A stretch of DNA of 43,422 bases from contig JAJCYQ010000086.1 in assembly GCA_029262835.1 (NCBI GenBank), positions 1-43,422 of the forward strand, in the 5' to 3' direction. This DNA comes from Bacteroidota bacterium (GTDB taxonomy: Bacteria > Bacteroidota > Rhodothermia > Rhodothermales > UBA10348). The notes beneath the pieces were generated by a model. It saw only the letters and a program-made list of their open reading frames with translations, searched no databases and was not told the DNA's origin. This document shows positions 30,736 to 38,871 of the stretch, in pieces. Every line of letters begins with the position of its first letter. Within the stretch, counting starts at the first letter, position 1. Made by a program: the position numbers and the translations under genes.

Positions 30736-32049
30736 ATGTACAGGCGCATTACCTCCGCATCACTTCTTTTTCTCGCCATCGCCCTGCTGCCGGCCGTCTC
30801 CCTGCTGCTGTGGGCGCCGATGGCGGCCGAAGCACAAACCGGCGCATCCAGCGAATATACTGCGATTCAGACGCGCGCTGTGGTCGACGTGGAGCGCGGG
30901 ACGCTGTTGCCAGGTGCCACGATTCTGATACGCGGCAACCGGATAGAGGCCGTAGGCGCGGACGTGGGCGTGCCATCTGGAGCCCGCCACATTGACCTCT
31001 CCGACAGGTATGTGCTGCCTGGTCTGATGGATGCGCACACCCATATCACCCTCACCCCGGGATACGCCGAGCACAACCCCATCCTCTACAAATCCGTGCC
31101 CTACCGGACGGTTGAGGCGGTTGCGGCCGTGCGCGAAACGCTGATGGCCGGCTTTACGACCATCCGCGATCTGGATTCGGAGGGCGCCGACTGGGCCGAT
31201 GTCGGTGTGCGCGATGGCGTGAACAACGGGATTGTGCCGGGGCCGCGCATGCAGGTCGCAACACTCGCCATCAGTATTACGGGCGGGTACATGAACAACG
31301 ACGGGCTGGCGCCCCAGATCGATGTGCCGCAGTTTGGCGCGCTCGCCGATTCGCCCGCCGCGATCGTGGAGACGCTGCGCCGCCAGGTCAAATACGGCGC
31401 CGACTGGATCAAGCTCTACGCGACCGGCACGACGAAGCACATTGACCTCGACAACATGGCACCGCTCCCGCAGTTCACGGACGATGAAATCCGCCTCGTG
31501 GTAGACGAAGCCGCGCGCTTCGGAAAACCCGTGGCTGCTCATGCCTACGGGGGCCACGCCGCGCATGTGGCCGTGGACGCTGGCGTCCGCTCCATTGAGC
31601 ACGGTATGATGCTGGGTAACGAGACGCTCGACCTGATGGCCGAGCGCGGCACGTTCTGGGTGCCGACCATCAACGTGTATTTTCCGCTGGATGCGGACGC
31701 CGAGCTGACCGAGCGCCAGGTGGCGATCACGGAAAGTCACAGGCGGGTGTTTGGCGAGGCGCTCCGGCGCGGCGTCCGGATTGCCTACGGGACTGACGCT
31801 GGGGCGCTGCCGCACGGGGACAATGCCATTGACTTCGCGCGCATGGTCGAGTACGGCATGACGCCTGCCCAGGCGCTCCGCTCCGCCACACTCACCGTCG
31901 CCGAACTCATGCAGCTCGACGAGGACCTGGGCACGATTGAATCTGGCAAGCTCGCCGACATCATCGCCGTGGACGCCAACCCCCTTGATGACATCTCAGC
32001 CCTCTGGAATGTCAGTTTCGTGATGAAAGACGGGGTGGTGTACCGGTGA
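30736..32049 (+). CDS. Secreted metal-dependent amidohydrolase (imidazolonepropionase/prolidase-like)
   Basis: A 437-residue protein from the ATG at 30736, with a signal peptide ending AAEAQ. Amidohydrolase-superfamily metal ligands are visible: HxH in GLMDAHTHITL, the Lys in WIKLYATG, His in VAAHAYGG, His in SIEHGMM, and Asp in AYGTDAGALPHG. The C-terminus GTIESGKLADIIAVDANPL is typical of the composite beta domain. Relatives cleave dipeptides with C-terminal proline or related amides, in the periplasm. Codon use is more GC-rich than in the metal island, as expected for a chromosomal gene. Confidence 0.88.
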   Translation: MYRRITSASLLFLAIALLPAVSLLLWAPMAAEAQTGASSEYTAIQTRAVVDVERGTLLPGATILIRGNRIEAVGADVGVPSGARHIDLSDRYVLPGLMDAHTHITLTPGYAEHNPILYKSVPYRTVEAVAAVRETLMAGFTTIRDLDSEGADWADVGVRDGVNNGIVPGPRMQVATLAISITGGYMNNDGLAPQIDVPQFGALADSPAAIVETLRRQVKYGADWIKLYATGTTKHIDLDNMAPLPQFTDDEIRLVVDEAARFGKPVAAHAYGGHAAHVAVDAGVRSIEHGMMLGNETLDLMAERGTFWVPTINVYFPLDADAELTERQVAITESHRRVFGEALRRGVRIAYGTDAGALPHGDNAIDFARMVEYGMTPAQALRSATLTVAELMQLDEDLGTIESGKLADIIAVDANPLDDISALWNVSFVMKDGVVYR

Positions 32050-32098
32050 ACCGCGTCCGTAGCAAGGCGTACCTACCATTCATTTGACCGACAGTCCC

Positions 32099-32299
32099 AT
32101 GCCAGATGTTGCTTTTACTCATGACGCATTAAAACAAGCCCTGAAAGAGGCACTGCAGGAGACGCTAACTGAGCAGCGCGACCTGTTCCGGGATGTTTTC
32201 GCCGAAGTGCTGGAAGATTTGGCAATGGTCGAAGCCATGGAGGAAGGCCGCACATCCGGTACCGTGGCCAGAGAACGGATTTCATCTCAGTTGCCGTAG
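32099..32299 (+). CDS. Small acidic helical protein, antitoxin-like
   Basis: 66 residues from the ATG at 32099 (the open frame starts with a TTG at 32084). Sequence such as LKQALKEALQETLTEQRDLFRDVFAEVLEDLAMVEAMEEG is all-helical and acidic, with a short Thr/Ser-rich C-terminus. Proteins of this form are frequent in Bacteroidota-like and cyanobacterial genomes next to toxins. Its end overlaps the hicA end by 18 bp on opposite strands. No toxin partner adjoins on its own strand. Confidence 0.6.
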   Translation: MPDVAFTHDALKQALKEALQETLTEQRDLFRDVFAEVLEDLAMVEAMEEGRTSGTVARERISSQLP

Positions 32300-32524
32300 C
32301 ACTTCCTCCTTGCTTACTTCCAGATGCGAAGCTACATCTGTCAAAATGCCGTTCAACGTACCGACACGAAGAGAAGCATGAAGAGGCACCGTGATGTGAT
32401 GATCTCCCGTCAGTGATTTCCTCGTCAGCCGCACATGACTTCCGGTCTGCCGCGTCCGCTCATAATCAAATTTCTTGAGCCGCTGAATCAAGTCCTGTCC
32501 GCTCCAGTCCCTCGGTACCCTCAT
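32282..32524 (-). CDS. hicA: HicA-family mRNA interferase toxin
   Basis: An 80-residue YcfA/HicA protein with a double-stranded RNA-binding-like fold. RDWSGQDLIQRLKKFDYERTRQTGSHVRL contains the catalytic His in the GSH motif; THxxTxPxH-like DHHITVPLHASLRVGTLNGIL follows. HicA toxins cleave mRNA and are blocked by HicB. It overlaps the hicB stop by 4 bp (ATGA), with the antitoxin first, an order found in many hicBA loci. Confidence 0.9.
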   Translation of the reverse strand: MRVPRDWSGQDLIQRLKKFDYERTRQTGSHVRLTRKSLTGDHHITVPLHASLRVGTLNGILTDVASHLEVSKEEVLRQLR

Positions 32525-32730
32525 GCGGCAATGATCTCTTCCCGGACAAAGTGCAGACGGATGACCTTTGGACGCTCGGCATCATCGAAATGACACGCAA
32601 CTGCATCGCGGATCATGTCGCGCAGCTCATCGAGTGAATCGGCCTCTGTATGGATCGAATGCGACAAGGCCTTTGCCTCAAAACCGCCTTCGGGGGAATC
32701 ATGAACCTGGAAAATAATCTCGCTATCCAT
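32521..32730 (-). CDS. hicB: HicB-like antitoxin
   Basis: A 69-residue partner of HicA: MDSEIIFQVHDSPEGGFEAKALSHSI is the degraded RNase H-like fold of HicB proteins, followed by an acidic helix with LDELRDMIRDAV. It is shorter than HicB of E. coli (no C-terminal DNA-binding helix seen), so promoter control may be by another protein. An AT-rich inverted repeat lies upstream at 32818-32851. Confidence 0.85.
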   Translation of the reverse strand: MDSEIIFQVHDSPEGGFEAKALSHSIHTEADSLDELRDMIRDAVACHFDDAERPKVIRLHFVREEIIAA

Positions 32731-32798
32731 GGCGTTTTTTCGGTCTCCGTGGAGTTTCTGTAATGCGCTGAACGAGCGTTAACTCTTCGTTCCGCATT

Positions 32799-32856
32799 CA
32801 GTTGCAGCAAGTATGTGCTGATATATCATAAATATATCTATAATATATCAGTTGCA
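32799..32856. repeat. AT-rich inverted and direct repeats upstream of hicBA
   Basis: Arms CTGATATAT (32818-32826) and ATATATCAG (32843-32851) flank a run of A and T. The direct repeat CAGTTGCA occurs at 32799-32806 and 32849-32856, 50 bp apart. It lies 68-126 bp before the hicB start and 120-177 bp before the dipeptidase start on the other strand. It may be the hic promoter/operator. Confidence 0.45.
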
Positions 32857-32975
32857 AACGCCCGGTTGAAAGCGCTGCTTTTCGCCGGTTGGCCCCGTTC
32901 CCTGAACGATTTTGCACGGGTTGGGTCGGATTGACTACATTGGGGTCCCCTTTTCAACCACGCCCCACCTCGACC

Positions 32976-34304
32976 ATGACCTTACGCCAGATGTCCGCGA
33001 CGTCGCGCCGCACCGCACACCTCTTCTCCGTTTTTGCCGCCGCCCTCCTGTTTGCGGCCTGCGCGGGCGAACCCGCACCCGAAACCGAAGAGCAGCTCGT
33101 GGAGCGCGCGCGAGGCATTCATGAGCGCGTCATTACGCTCGATACGCACGACGACATCAACGTCGCCAACTTCACGGACGAAAAGAACTATACGATGGAT
33201 CTGCCGACGCAGATCACGCTTCCAAAAATGCGCGAGGGCGGGCTGGATGTGGCCTGGTTCGTGGTCTATACCGGGCAGGGCGACCTGACGGACGAAGGAT
33301 ATGCGGCCGCGTATGAGAACGCGATTTCCAAGTTCGATGCCATCCACTGGCTGGCCGAAGAAAAGGCTCCGGACGAGATTGAACTGGCCTACACGTCGGA
33401 CGACGTCCGGCGCATTGTATCGGAGGGCAAGCTCGTTGCCATGATCGGCGTCGAGAACGCGTATCCGGTGGGTCTTGACCTCGACAACATTCGGCTCTTT
33501 CACGAGCGCGGCGCGCGCTACATGTCGCTTTCGCACAACGGCCACAGCCAGTTCTCGGACTCCAACACCGGCGAGCGCGACGATGTCTGGCTCTACGACG
33601 GCCTGAGCGACATGGGCCGCGAAGCCGTTGGCGAGATGAACCGGCTGGGCATCATGATCGACCTGTCGCATCCATCGAAAAAAGCCAATATGGAAACCAT
33701 GGCGCTTTCCAAGGCGCCGGTCATTGCTTCGCACTCATCGGCCCGCGCCATGAACGATGTGTCGCGCAACCTGGACGACGAAGAGCTGATGGCGCTCAAG
33801 GAGAACGGCGGCGTCGTGCAGACGGTGGCGTTTCGCAGCTACGTGGACAGCGAAAAAGATGCCGCCTACCGTGAGGCGGTGAACGCGCTTCGCGCTGAGA
33901 TTGCGGCCGAAATGGGCGTGGAAATCGTGGCGTCGCGCCGCGAACTGTTCGACATGTCGGCCGACGACCGCGCGGCCTACGAGGCGCGCGTTGCCCCGGT
34001 CGAGGAGGCGCTCGAAGCCCGTATGGATGAAATCACCGCCGAGCCCGTCGGTGTCGCCGACTTTGTGGACCACATCGATTACATGGTCGAGCTGATTGGC
34101 CTCGAGCACGTCGGCATTTCGTCGGACTTTGATGGCGGCGGCGGCGTGGACGGCTGGATGGATGCATCGGAAACCTTCAACGTGACGCTCGAGCTCGTCC
34201 GGCGCGGCTATACGGAAGAGGAAATCGGTATGCTCTGGAGCGGCAACCTGCTCCGCGTGCTCGACGAGGTGCAGGCCGTTGCGGCCGAACTGCAGGGGGA
34301 ATAG
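32976..34304 (+). CDS. Membrane dipeptidase (M19 family) lipoprotein
   Basis: A 442-residue protein from the ATG at 32976, with a lipoprotein signal (AAALLFAACAGE). Metal ligands of renal-dipeptidase-like enzymes are visible: ITLDTHDDIN (HxD), MIGVENAYPVG (bridging Glu), IDLSHPSKKAN, VIASHSSARAM, and ISSDFDGGGGV. It would cleave dipeptides outside the cytoplasmic membrane. A long middle insert (about residues 285-340, acidic helix) is more than usual for the family. Isolated gene, not linked to the metal island. Confidence 0.92.
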   Translation: MTLRQMSATSRRTAHLFSVFAAALLFAACAGEPAPETEEQLVERARGIHERVITLDTHDDINVANFTDEKNYTMDLPTQITLPKMREGGLDVAWFVVYTGQGDLTDEGYAAAYENAISKFDAIHWLAEEKAPDEIELAYTSDDVRRIVSEGKLVAMIGVENAYPVGLDLDNIRLFHERGARYMSLSHNGHSQFSDSNTGERDDVWLYDGLSDMGREAVGEMNRLGIMIDLSHPSKKANMETMALSKAPVIASHSSARAMNDVSRNLDDEELMALKENGGVVQTVAFRSYVDSEKDAAYREAVNALRAEIAAEMGVEIVASRRELFDMSADDRAAYEARVAPVEEALEARMDEITAEPVGVADFVDHIDYMVELIGLEHVGISSDFDGGGGVDGWMDASETFNVTLELVRRGYTEEEIGMLWSGNLLRVLDEVQAVAAELQGE

Positions 34305-34367
34305 GCGGACCGTTCTTCTCGTCTATCCTTGCATATTGAAAGTCTCACTTTGAATTTGCAAGGATGA

Positions 34368-34469
34368 TCGATCAACGTGTATATGCTGATTGGCCCGCGC
34401 CCGGTCGGCAAGACGACGCTGGCCCATGAGATCGGCGTAAACGTAGCGGCCATCGGCCTCCGAGGCTGA
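34368..34469 (+). pseudogene. Remnant of an AAA ATPase (Walker A only)
   Basis: A 33-codon open stretch without a usable start reads VYMLIGPRPVGKTTLAHEI, the N-terminal Walker A (GPRxVGKTT) of ATPases of the DUF4143/ATP-binding group. The rest of the gene is missing: sequence after GVNVAAIGLRG runs into the copy of the nucleotidyltransferase region. It is a fusion of two broken genes. Confidence 0.6.
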
Positions 34470-34561
34470 GTGTCATCTTGCCAACCGTGGTATTCGCGCC
34501 GGATGGATTCGAGCGCCGGATGGTTTCGGGCGCCTCCAGGCGCCGCTCAAAAGGTTGCTCC
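34463..34561 (-). pseudogene. Remnant second copy of the nucleotidyltransferase gene junction
   Basis: About 90 bp closely match 36560-36644: GGCTGAGTGTCATCTTGCC, then AACCGTGGTATTCGCGCC, and later CGCCTCCAGGCGCCGCTCAAA. In this copy a stretch beginning CGCCGGATGG is repeated in tandem. It represents the end of the partner gene and the start of the nucleotidyltransferase gene on the reverse strand; both genes are otherwise missing here. Confidence 0.7.
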
Positions 34562-34616
34562 TGGGAAAGGGCGAGGCTCCTGATGGGATTGATGTTGCGG
34601 GAACCGAATCTCCATT

Positions 34617-34668
34617 ATTGTCTTATGTAAACGACTTATTGATTCTTATGTCGTACATATAAGACAAT
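34617..34668. promoter_or_regulatory. Inverted-repeat operator of hipBA
   Basis: Outer arms ATTGTCTTA (34617-34625) and TAAGACAAT (34660-34668) are perfect. Inner arms ACGAC and GTCGT share the same centre. The right arm touches the hipB ATG (34669), so a bound HipB dimer would block both promoter and start region. Autorepression is known for HipB; the site is inferred. Confidence 0.7.
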
Positions 34669-35019
34669 ATGAACAAAAATCCCATCCAAACACATTCCCG
34701 CGCGCTTTCGCTGAAGACACGCCTGGCAATAAGCGTGCTGGGTAAACTCATTCGGACGAGCCGGATTGAGCGGAAAATGACTACGACTGAACTCGCCGAG
34801 CGCGCGGGCATTTCCAGGGACATGCTGTACCGCGTGGAAAAAGGCGATCCCCGATGCGGGATCGGTGTCGTATTCGAAGTAGCTACGATCGTTGGGGTCA
34901 CGTTGTTGGAACCGGAGGAGAGCGCGCTGCGGAGGCTCGACTGCACGGTCACCGACCGGCTCGCCCTGCTCCCGAAATCGGTCCGGCATACACCCGACGA
35001 GGTGTACGATGACTTCTGA
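34669..35019 (+). CDS. hipB: HipB-like antitoxin, XRE-family regulator
   Basis: A 116-residue protein with a helix-turn-helix in residues about 25-80 (LGKLIRTSRIERKMTTTELAERAGISRDMLYRVEKGDP). It is the DNA-binding antitoxin paired with HipA: its stop overlaps the hipA start by 11 bp. The start codon is directly at the end of the 52-bp operator, leaving almost no leader. Confidence 0.88.
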   Translation: MNKNPIQTHSRALSLKTRLAISVLGKLIRTSRIERKMTTTELAERAGISRDMLYRVEKGDPRCGIGVVFEVATIVGVTLLEPEESALRRLDCTVTDRLALLPKSVRHTPDEVYDDF

Positions 35020-36250
35020 CCGTCAGGCATTCGTCTGGATCTGGTTGCCCGGTTCAACACGCCCGGTGGTTGCCGGCCTGTTGGCGCATACGCCCAAGGG
35101 ATTGCAATTCAACTACGGCCAGAGCTACCTCGACCGAGCCGATGCCATACCCATTTCGACACGCGAATTACCTCTGAGAAAGGGCCTTCAACCGCTGTTG
35201 CCGGGTCTGAGCATGCCCGGATGCCTGCGCGACGCCTCGCCCGACGCGTGGGGGCGGCGCATACTTCTCAACAGATTGCTCGGCCTCAAGGGTCGGGACG
35301 CCGATCCTACCATTGTCGATGAACTGACGTATTTGTTGGAATCCGGATCGGACCGGATTGGGGCATTGGATTTCCAGCGTTCAGCTACCGAATATAAGGC
35401 CCGGTCGGGCGATTCGGCCACACTGGAGGATCTGATGGAGGCAGCCGAACGCGTGGAGAAAGGGCAACCGCTTCCCGACGTTCTGGGCACAGCGCTGCTG
35501 CACGGCTCTTCCATAGGCGGCGCCCGGCCCAAGGCCATACTTGACGACGACGGAACGCCTTTCATCGCAAAATTTTCCGCGAGCACGGACCTCTATCCGG
35601 TCGTTAAGGCAGAGTTTGCCGCCATGCGTCTGGCGGCTCACGTGGGCATCCAGGTCGCCGAGGTTCGACTTGTGCGTGCAGCCCGCCGGGACGTTCTGAT
35701 GGTGAAGCGATTCGATCGTGAACCAGCAGCAGACGGTCACTGCCGACGACTCATGATCTCTGCGTTGACGCTGCTTGAACTGGATGAAATGATGGCTCGC
35801 TATGCCAGCTATGAACGCCTGGCCGATACCATTCGGCACACGTTCACTGAGCCCGATGCGACGCTGCGCGAGCTGTACGCCCGCCTGGTATTCAATATCC
35901 TGTGCGGCAATACGGACGATCATGCGCGCAATCATGCCGCGTTCTGGGATGGCCACAATCTTGAATTGACGCCGGCATACGACATTTGCCCCCAACTCCG
36001 AAGGGGCGGAGAAGCAGTCCAGGCCATGTTCATCCACGGAGACAGCCGATTCAGTCGCCTGGACGTCTGCCTGGATGCAGCCACCATATTCCACCTCTCA
36101 ACGCACGAGGCCCGGGCCATCATCGACAATCAGGTGGAGACGATCCGGTCGCGTTGGCCCGAGGTCGCCGATGAGGCCAGCCTGTCCGAGGCCGAGCGCC
36201 AGCAGCTCTGGGAACGCCAGTTCCTGAATCCGTACGCGTTCGGGAAATAA
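35009..36250 (+). CDS. hipA: HipA-like serine/threonine kinase toxin
   Basis: A 413-residue protein from the ATG at 35009, inside the hipB end. The N-terminal HipA domain (FVWIWLPGSTRPVVAGLLA) is followed by the kinase part: GSSIGGARPKA (nucleotide loop), FIAKFSAS (Lys), VMVKRFDRE, the catalytic NTDDHARNHA (about residues 300-310), and metal-binding Asp in YDICPQL. HipA toxins phosphorylate glutamyl-tRNA synthetase or similar targets and slow growth. Complete, with all key residues present, so probably active. Confidence 0.92.
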   Translation: MTSDRQAFVWIWLPGSTRPVVAGLLAHTPKGLQFNYGQSYLDRADAIPISTRELPLRKGLQPLLPGLSMPGCLRDASPDAWGRRILLNRLLGLKGRDADPTIVDELTYLLESGSDRIGALDFQRSATEYKARSGDSATLEDLMEAAERVEKGQPLPDVLGTALLHGSSIGGARPKAILDDDGTPFIAKFSASTDLYPVVKAEFAAMRLAAHVGIQVAEVRLVRAARRDVLMVKRFDREPAADGHCRRLMISALTLLELDEMMARYASYERLADTIRHTFTEPDATLRELYARLVFNILCGNTDDHARNHAAFWDGHNLELTPAYDICPQLRRGGEAVQAMFIHGDSRFSRLDVCLDAATIFHLSTHEARAIIDNQVETIRSRWPEVADEASLSEAERQQLWERQFLNPYAFGK

Positions 36251-36284
36251 GCGAAGCGCGAACATTTACGTACTCCGGAATCTT

Positions 36285-36572
36285 CTACTCCAGCTGCTCG
36301 AGATCAGCACGGTCCTGGTGTCGACCCACCGACCGCTTGTTCTGCTTCAGGTGCTCGAGATCAATGAATGGAACGGATACGCCATCAATTTCCACCAGCA
36401 CCTTGGCTTCATAACACGCGTCAAATTCAACCCCTTTCAAGCTCGTGATGAGATCAATGGGATGAGGTGTATGTCCATGGAATGCAATGGCATAGCCACC
36501 AACCACCAGAAACCGAACGTCACGTGCGTTTAACAACGCGACAAACTCTTTGAAGTCGGGGCTGAGTGTCAT
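36285..36572 (-). pseudogene. Nucleotidyltransferase (AbiEii/MNT-like) with internal deletion
   Basis: 95 residues: the start MTLSPDFKEFVALLNARDV then FLVVGGYAIAFHGH matches the N-terminus of minimal nucleotidyltransferase proteins, and HPIDLITSLKGVEF then VPFIDLEHLKQNKRSVGRHQDRADLEQLE matches their C-terminus. About 55-60 residues between (HGH to TPHPID) are missing, including the catalytic DxD segment that normally follows HG. The frame is kept. A catalytic function is thus unlikely. It overlaps its partner gene by 53 bp. Confidence 0.7.
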
Positions 36573-36705
36573 CTTGCCAACCGTGGTATTCGCGCCGAAT
36601 GGTTTCGAGCGCCTCCAGGCGCCGCTCAAAGGGCTGCTCCTGCCAGTAGGCGAAGTCGCTCGGCGCCTCATCAATCCTGTATTTCCGTACAATCTTGCGG
36701 TCCAT
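36520..36705 (-). CDS. Small partner protein of the nucleotidyltransferase
   Basis: 61 residues (DRKIVRKYRIDEAPSDFAYW and RRLEALETIRREYHGWQ; C-terminus RVCRVVKR) match a common small protein encoded just before minimal nucleotidyltransferases in Bacteroidota-like and other genomes; often read as the partner in a toxin-antitoxin or defence pair. Complete in this copy. Its last 18 codons overlap the nucleotidyltransferase start. Confidence 0.65.
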   Translation of the reverse strand: MDRKIVRKYRIDEAPSDFAYWQEQPFERRLEALETIRREYHGWQDDTQPRLQRVCRVVKRT

Positions 36706-36760
36706 CCTGCATAGTAGGTTGCCCAGGTGATGCTGTCAAGCGGGAAGAGCAGGCACTCGA

Positions 36761-37051
36761 TTATCGACGTTTCTTCCAGTATCCCGGCTGACGATGGAGG
36801 CTCATCACCGCTACCACATATATCCCGGTCGGCTCTTCGGAGTACAGGATTCCGTACGGAAATCGCCTTACCAAAGCTCTTCTTACATCGCCCTCGAGTA
36901 CAGCCCACGCTTTCGGCAATTCGACAGACCGTTTGATGGCTGAATAAATCTCCAGCGCAAAGTCATAGCCCAACCCGGGCTCGGCGTCTTCGTAATATTC
37001 GACTGCTGCATTGAACTCCGCTTCTGCCTCTGGATGAAAGGAGAAGCTCAT
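36761..37051 (-). CDS. ParE/RelE-family toxin
   Basis: A 96-residue protein of the RelE/ParE fold: FHPEAEAEFNAAVEYYEDAEPGLGYDFALEI (helical hairpin), RRALVRRFPYGILYSEEPTGIYVVAVMSLHRQPGYW (strand core with basic residues). ParE-type members poison gyrase; RelE-type cut mRNA; the sequence here is nearer ParE. Its ATG overlaps the stop of the antitoxin gene (ATGA). Confidence 0.9.
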   Translation of the reverse strand: MSFSFHPEAEAEFNAAVEYYEDAEPGLGYDFALEIYSAIKRSVELPKAWAVLEGDVRRALVRRFPYGILYSEEPTGIYVVAVMSLHRQPGYWKKRR

Positions 37052-37272
37052 TTCTCAAACCGTTCCCAAATCTTCCGAAAGACTTCTTCCCCTGAAATTG
37101 CCTCCACGTAGCCCGAACGGAGTTCCGCAAGGCGCCGCGTTGATTCTGCGGCCCACAGCTTATCCATGGCCGATTCTGGCCTGTTTAGACTGCGCAGTAG
37201 CGAGTCTGCCACACGGACGCGCTCTTCAACCGGCAGAGATACAACTTCATCAATGAGCTGCTTCGTGGTCAT
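37048..37272 (-). CDS. Addiction-module antitoxin (TIGR02574-like)
   Basis: A 74-residue protein: MTTKQLIDEVVSLPVEERVRVADSLLRSLN is the typical N-terminus of this antitoxin family; DKLWAAESTRRLAELRSGYVEAISGEEVFRKIWERF follows the known pattern (W..E...R..E...G). Coupled to the ParE-like toxin gene by ATGA. The pair is probably working. Confidence 0.88.
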   Translation of the reverse strand: MTTKQLIDEVVSLPVEERVRVADSLLRSLNRPESAMDKLWAAESTRRLAELRSGYVEAISGEEVFRKIWERFEK

Positions 37273-37393
37273 CAGCGACCTCAGGAAGGTAAACTTTTAA
37301 AACGTGAGACCTATGTAACTACAGTGACCAGTTGGGGGTTTCTGCCAGCATTCGGGCACTCCACGGAATGCCGTGAAACCGGCGCAATGCCCG

Positions 37394-38731
37394 TCACTCC
37401 GCCTTGACAACCGTGCGCAGTACGCGGCGCTCCCCGGCGCGGATTTCAATGACGTACATACCGGTGCCAAGCGTGGGCGCGGCCGCCCAGTCCACGTCGT
37501 GCGAGCCGGCTGGCAGGCTGCCGAGGGCAGCGCGCGACACCTCGCGGCCGAGCAGGTCCCACGTTGTAACGGTGACAATTCCTGGAGCGGGCAAATCCAA
37601 CCGTAGCGTCGCCCGGTCCCGGACCGGGTTTGGCCAGAGGGCCACGCCGAGCTGTGGCAGCGTAATTTCCTGGGTCGATACGCTCGTCGCGTCAAACCCG
37701 AGCTCCGTGAGCGGCCGTCTGTAGAGTCCAAACCCGGCGCTTGTCGGCGCTTCATCGTCGTTATCGACCACCAGCACGTACATGTCGTCGCCTACAATCT
37801 GCCACCGACGGATGGCCGAGTCGCGGGCGCCTGCATCTACCAGGTTCTCGCTCATTTCCGTGAAGGACGCGCCGCCGTCGTGGCTCACGTAAATCCGGTC
37901 ATTCGGCGCGTACATGATGGACTGGCCGCTGACGAACAGCAGGCTCTGCTGGCGCAGGGGCGTCGCCTGCCCGCCGAAAATGCCGCCGCGTGAGGGCGCG
38001 ATCGTGACGTCCGACCAGGTCTGGCCGCCATCGGTGCTGCGCTTGAGCACAGCGCTTGCCGTTGGACTGACAAAGGGCGACATCAGAACGTATAGATCAT
38101 TGTTTTCAGCCACGAACCCGGCGGCGGCGCTGCTGAGGCCCGTGTCGATGAACGTCAGGCCGCCATCGGTCGAGAGAAAGGTGTCGCCCCCGAACTGATT
38201 ATACCCGGCGAGAATGGTGTCGCGCCGGGCGTGAACCCACGTGATTTCCCCGTCGAGGCTCACAAGGGAAGTCGGCGACCACGTGGCGCCCTCATCGGCA
38301 CTCGTGAGCAGGTTGGCCGACTGGGTTCCGGCGTAAAGCCGTCCCGTTTCTCCGTCGCGGAAAAACGTGGTCACGTTTGATCCTGGTCCGGGTACGTCCG
38401 ACCAGTCGTTACCCGCAGCCGATGCCGTGTAGTTTACCTGCCCGGCAAGATTGGTAACGAATCCAGTAGACGTGGCCGCCACCGCACGGCCATCCCGCGT
38501 CGTGAGCGGCGTGGTAAACGTCCAGGTCTGCCCGAGATTGGGCGATGTAATGAGCGCTTCTCCTCCACCGCCCTTGTTCGTGACTACGATTGTCGATCCG
38601 TGGACAGCAAAGTCGGTGTACGTGCGCCCAGGTTCAGATATGTTTACCCACTGGGCGCTGGCTGGGTGGATGACAGCGGCAAGCGCGAGAATGACGAAAA
38701 GGGAAGTAACGGGCCGCAACAGTCCAGTCAT
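37394..38731 (-). CDS. Secreted BNR-repeat-like protein with T9SS sorting domain
   Basis: A 445-residue protein with a signal peptide ending PASAQ. The body has repeated Asp-box-like beta-propeller motifs (STDGGLTFIDTG, STDGGQTWSDVTI, SHDGGASFTEMS, SADEGATWSPTS), as in sialidase/BNR and photosystem-stability-like propellers. The last 75 residues are a type A type-IX-secretion C-terminal domain: LWPNPVRDRATLRL, DLLGREVSR, GSHDVDW, GMYVIEIRAGE. It would be exported through the T9SS of a Bacteroidota-type cell. The substrate is unknown. Confidence 0.85.
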   Translation of the reverse strand: MTGLLRPVTSLFVILALAAVIHPASAQWVNISEPGRTYTDFAVHGSTIVVTNKGGGGEALITSPNLGQTWTFTTPLTTRDGRAVAATSTGFVTNLAGQVNYTASAAGNDWSDVPGPGSNVTTFFRDGETGRLYAGTQSANLLTSADEGATWSPTSLVSLDGEITWVHARRDTILAGYNQFGGDTFLSTDGGLTFIDTGLSSAAAGFVAENNDLYVLMSPFVSPTASAVLKRSTDGGQTWSDVTIAPSRGGIFGGQATPLRQQSLLFVSGQSIMYAPNDRIYVSHDGGASFTEMSENLVDAGARDSAIRRWQIVGDDMYVLVVDNDDEAPTSAGFGLYRRPLTELGFDATSVSTQEITLPQLGVALWPNPVRDRATLRLDLPAPGIVTVTTWDLLGREVSRAALGSLPAGSHDVDWAAAPTLGTGMYVIEIRAGERRVLRTVVKAE

Positions 38732-38871
38732 GGCACAGAACAGGGCGAGTGAGAAGGGCAGAAAGGGATTCTGCCATCAAACTACCCGTGGGAGTGCATG
38801 CTGGATATACCCGGTGGTGGGTATTTCGCGTATTTCAAGCGCAGCTCACCCAATGCCTTCCAGCTTCGCAT

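Noticed and set aside
30760-31815. Reverse ORF of 351 codons opposite the amidohydrolase gene
   Set aside because: The forward frame has a signal peptide and all metal ligands; the reverse frame shows no family pattern.
32982-33734. Reverse ORF of 250 codons opposite the dipeptidase gene
   Set aside because: Shadow of a clear M19 dipeptidase; GC-rich coding DNA opens long antisense frames.
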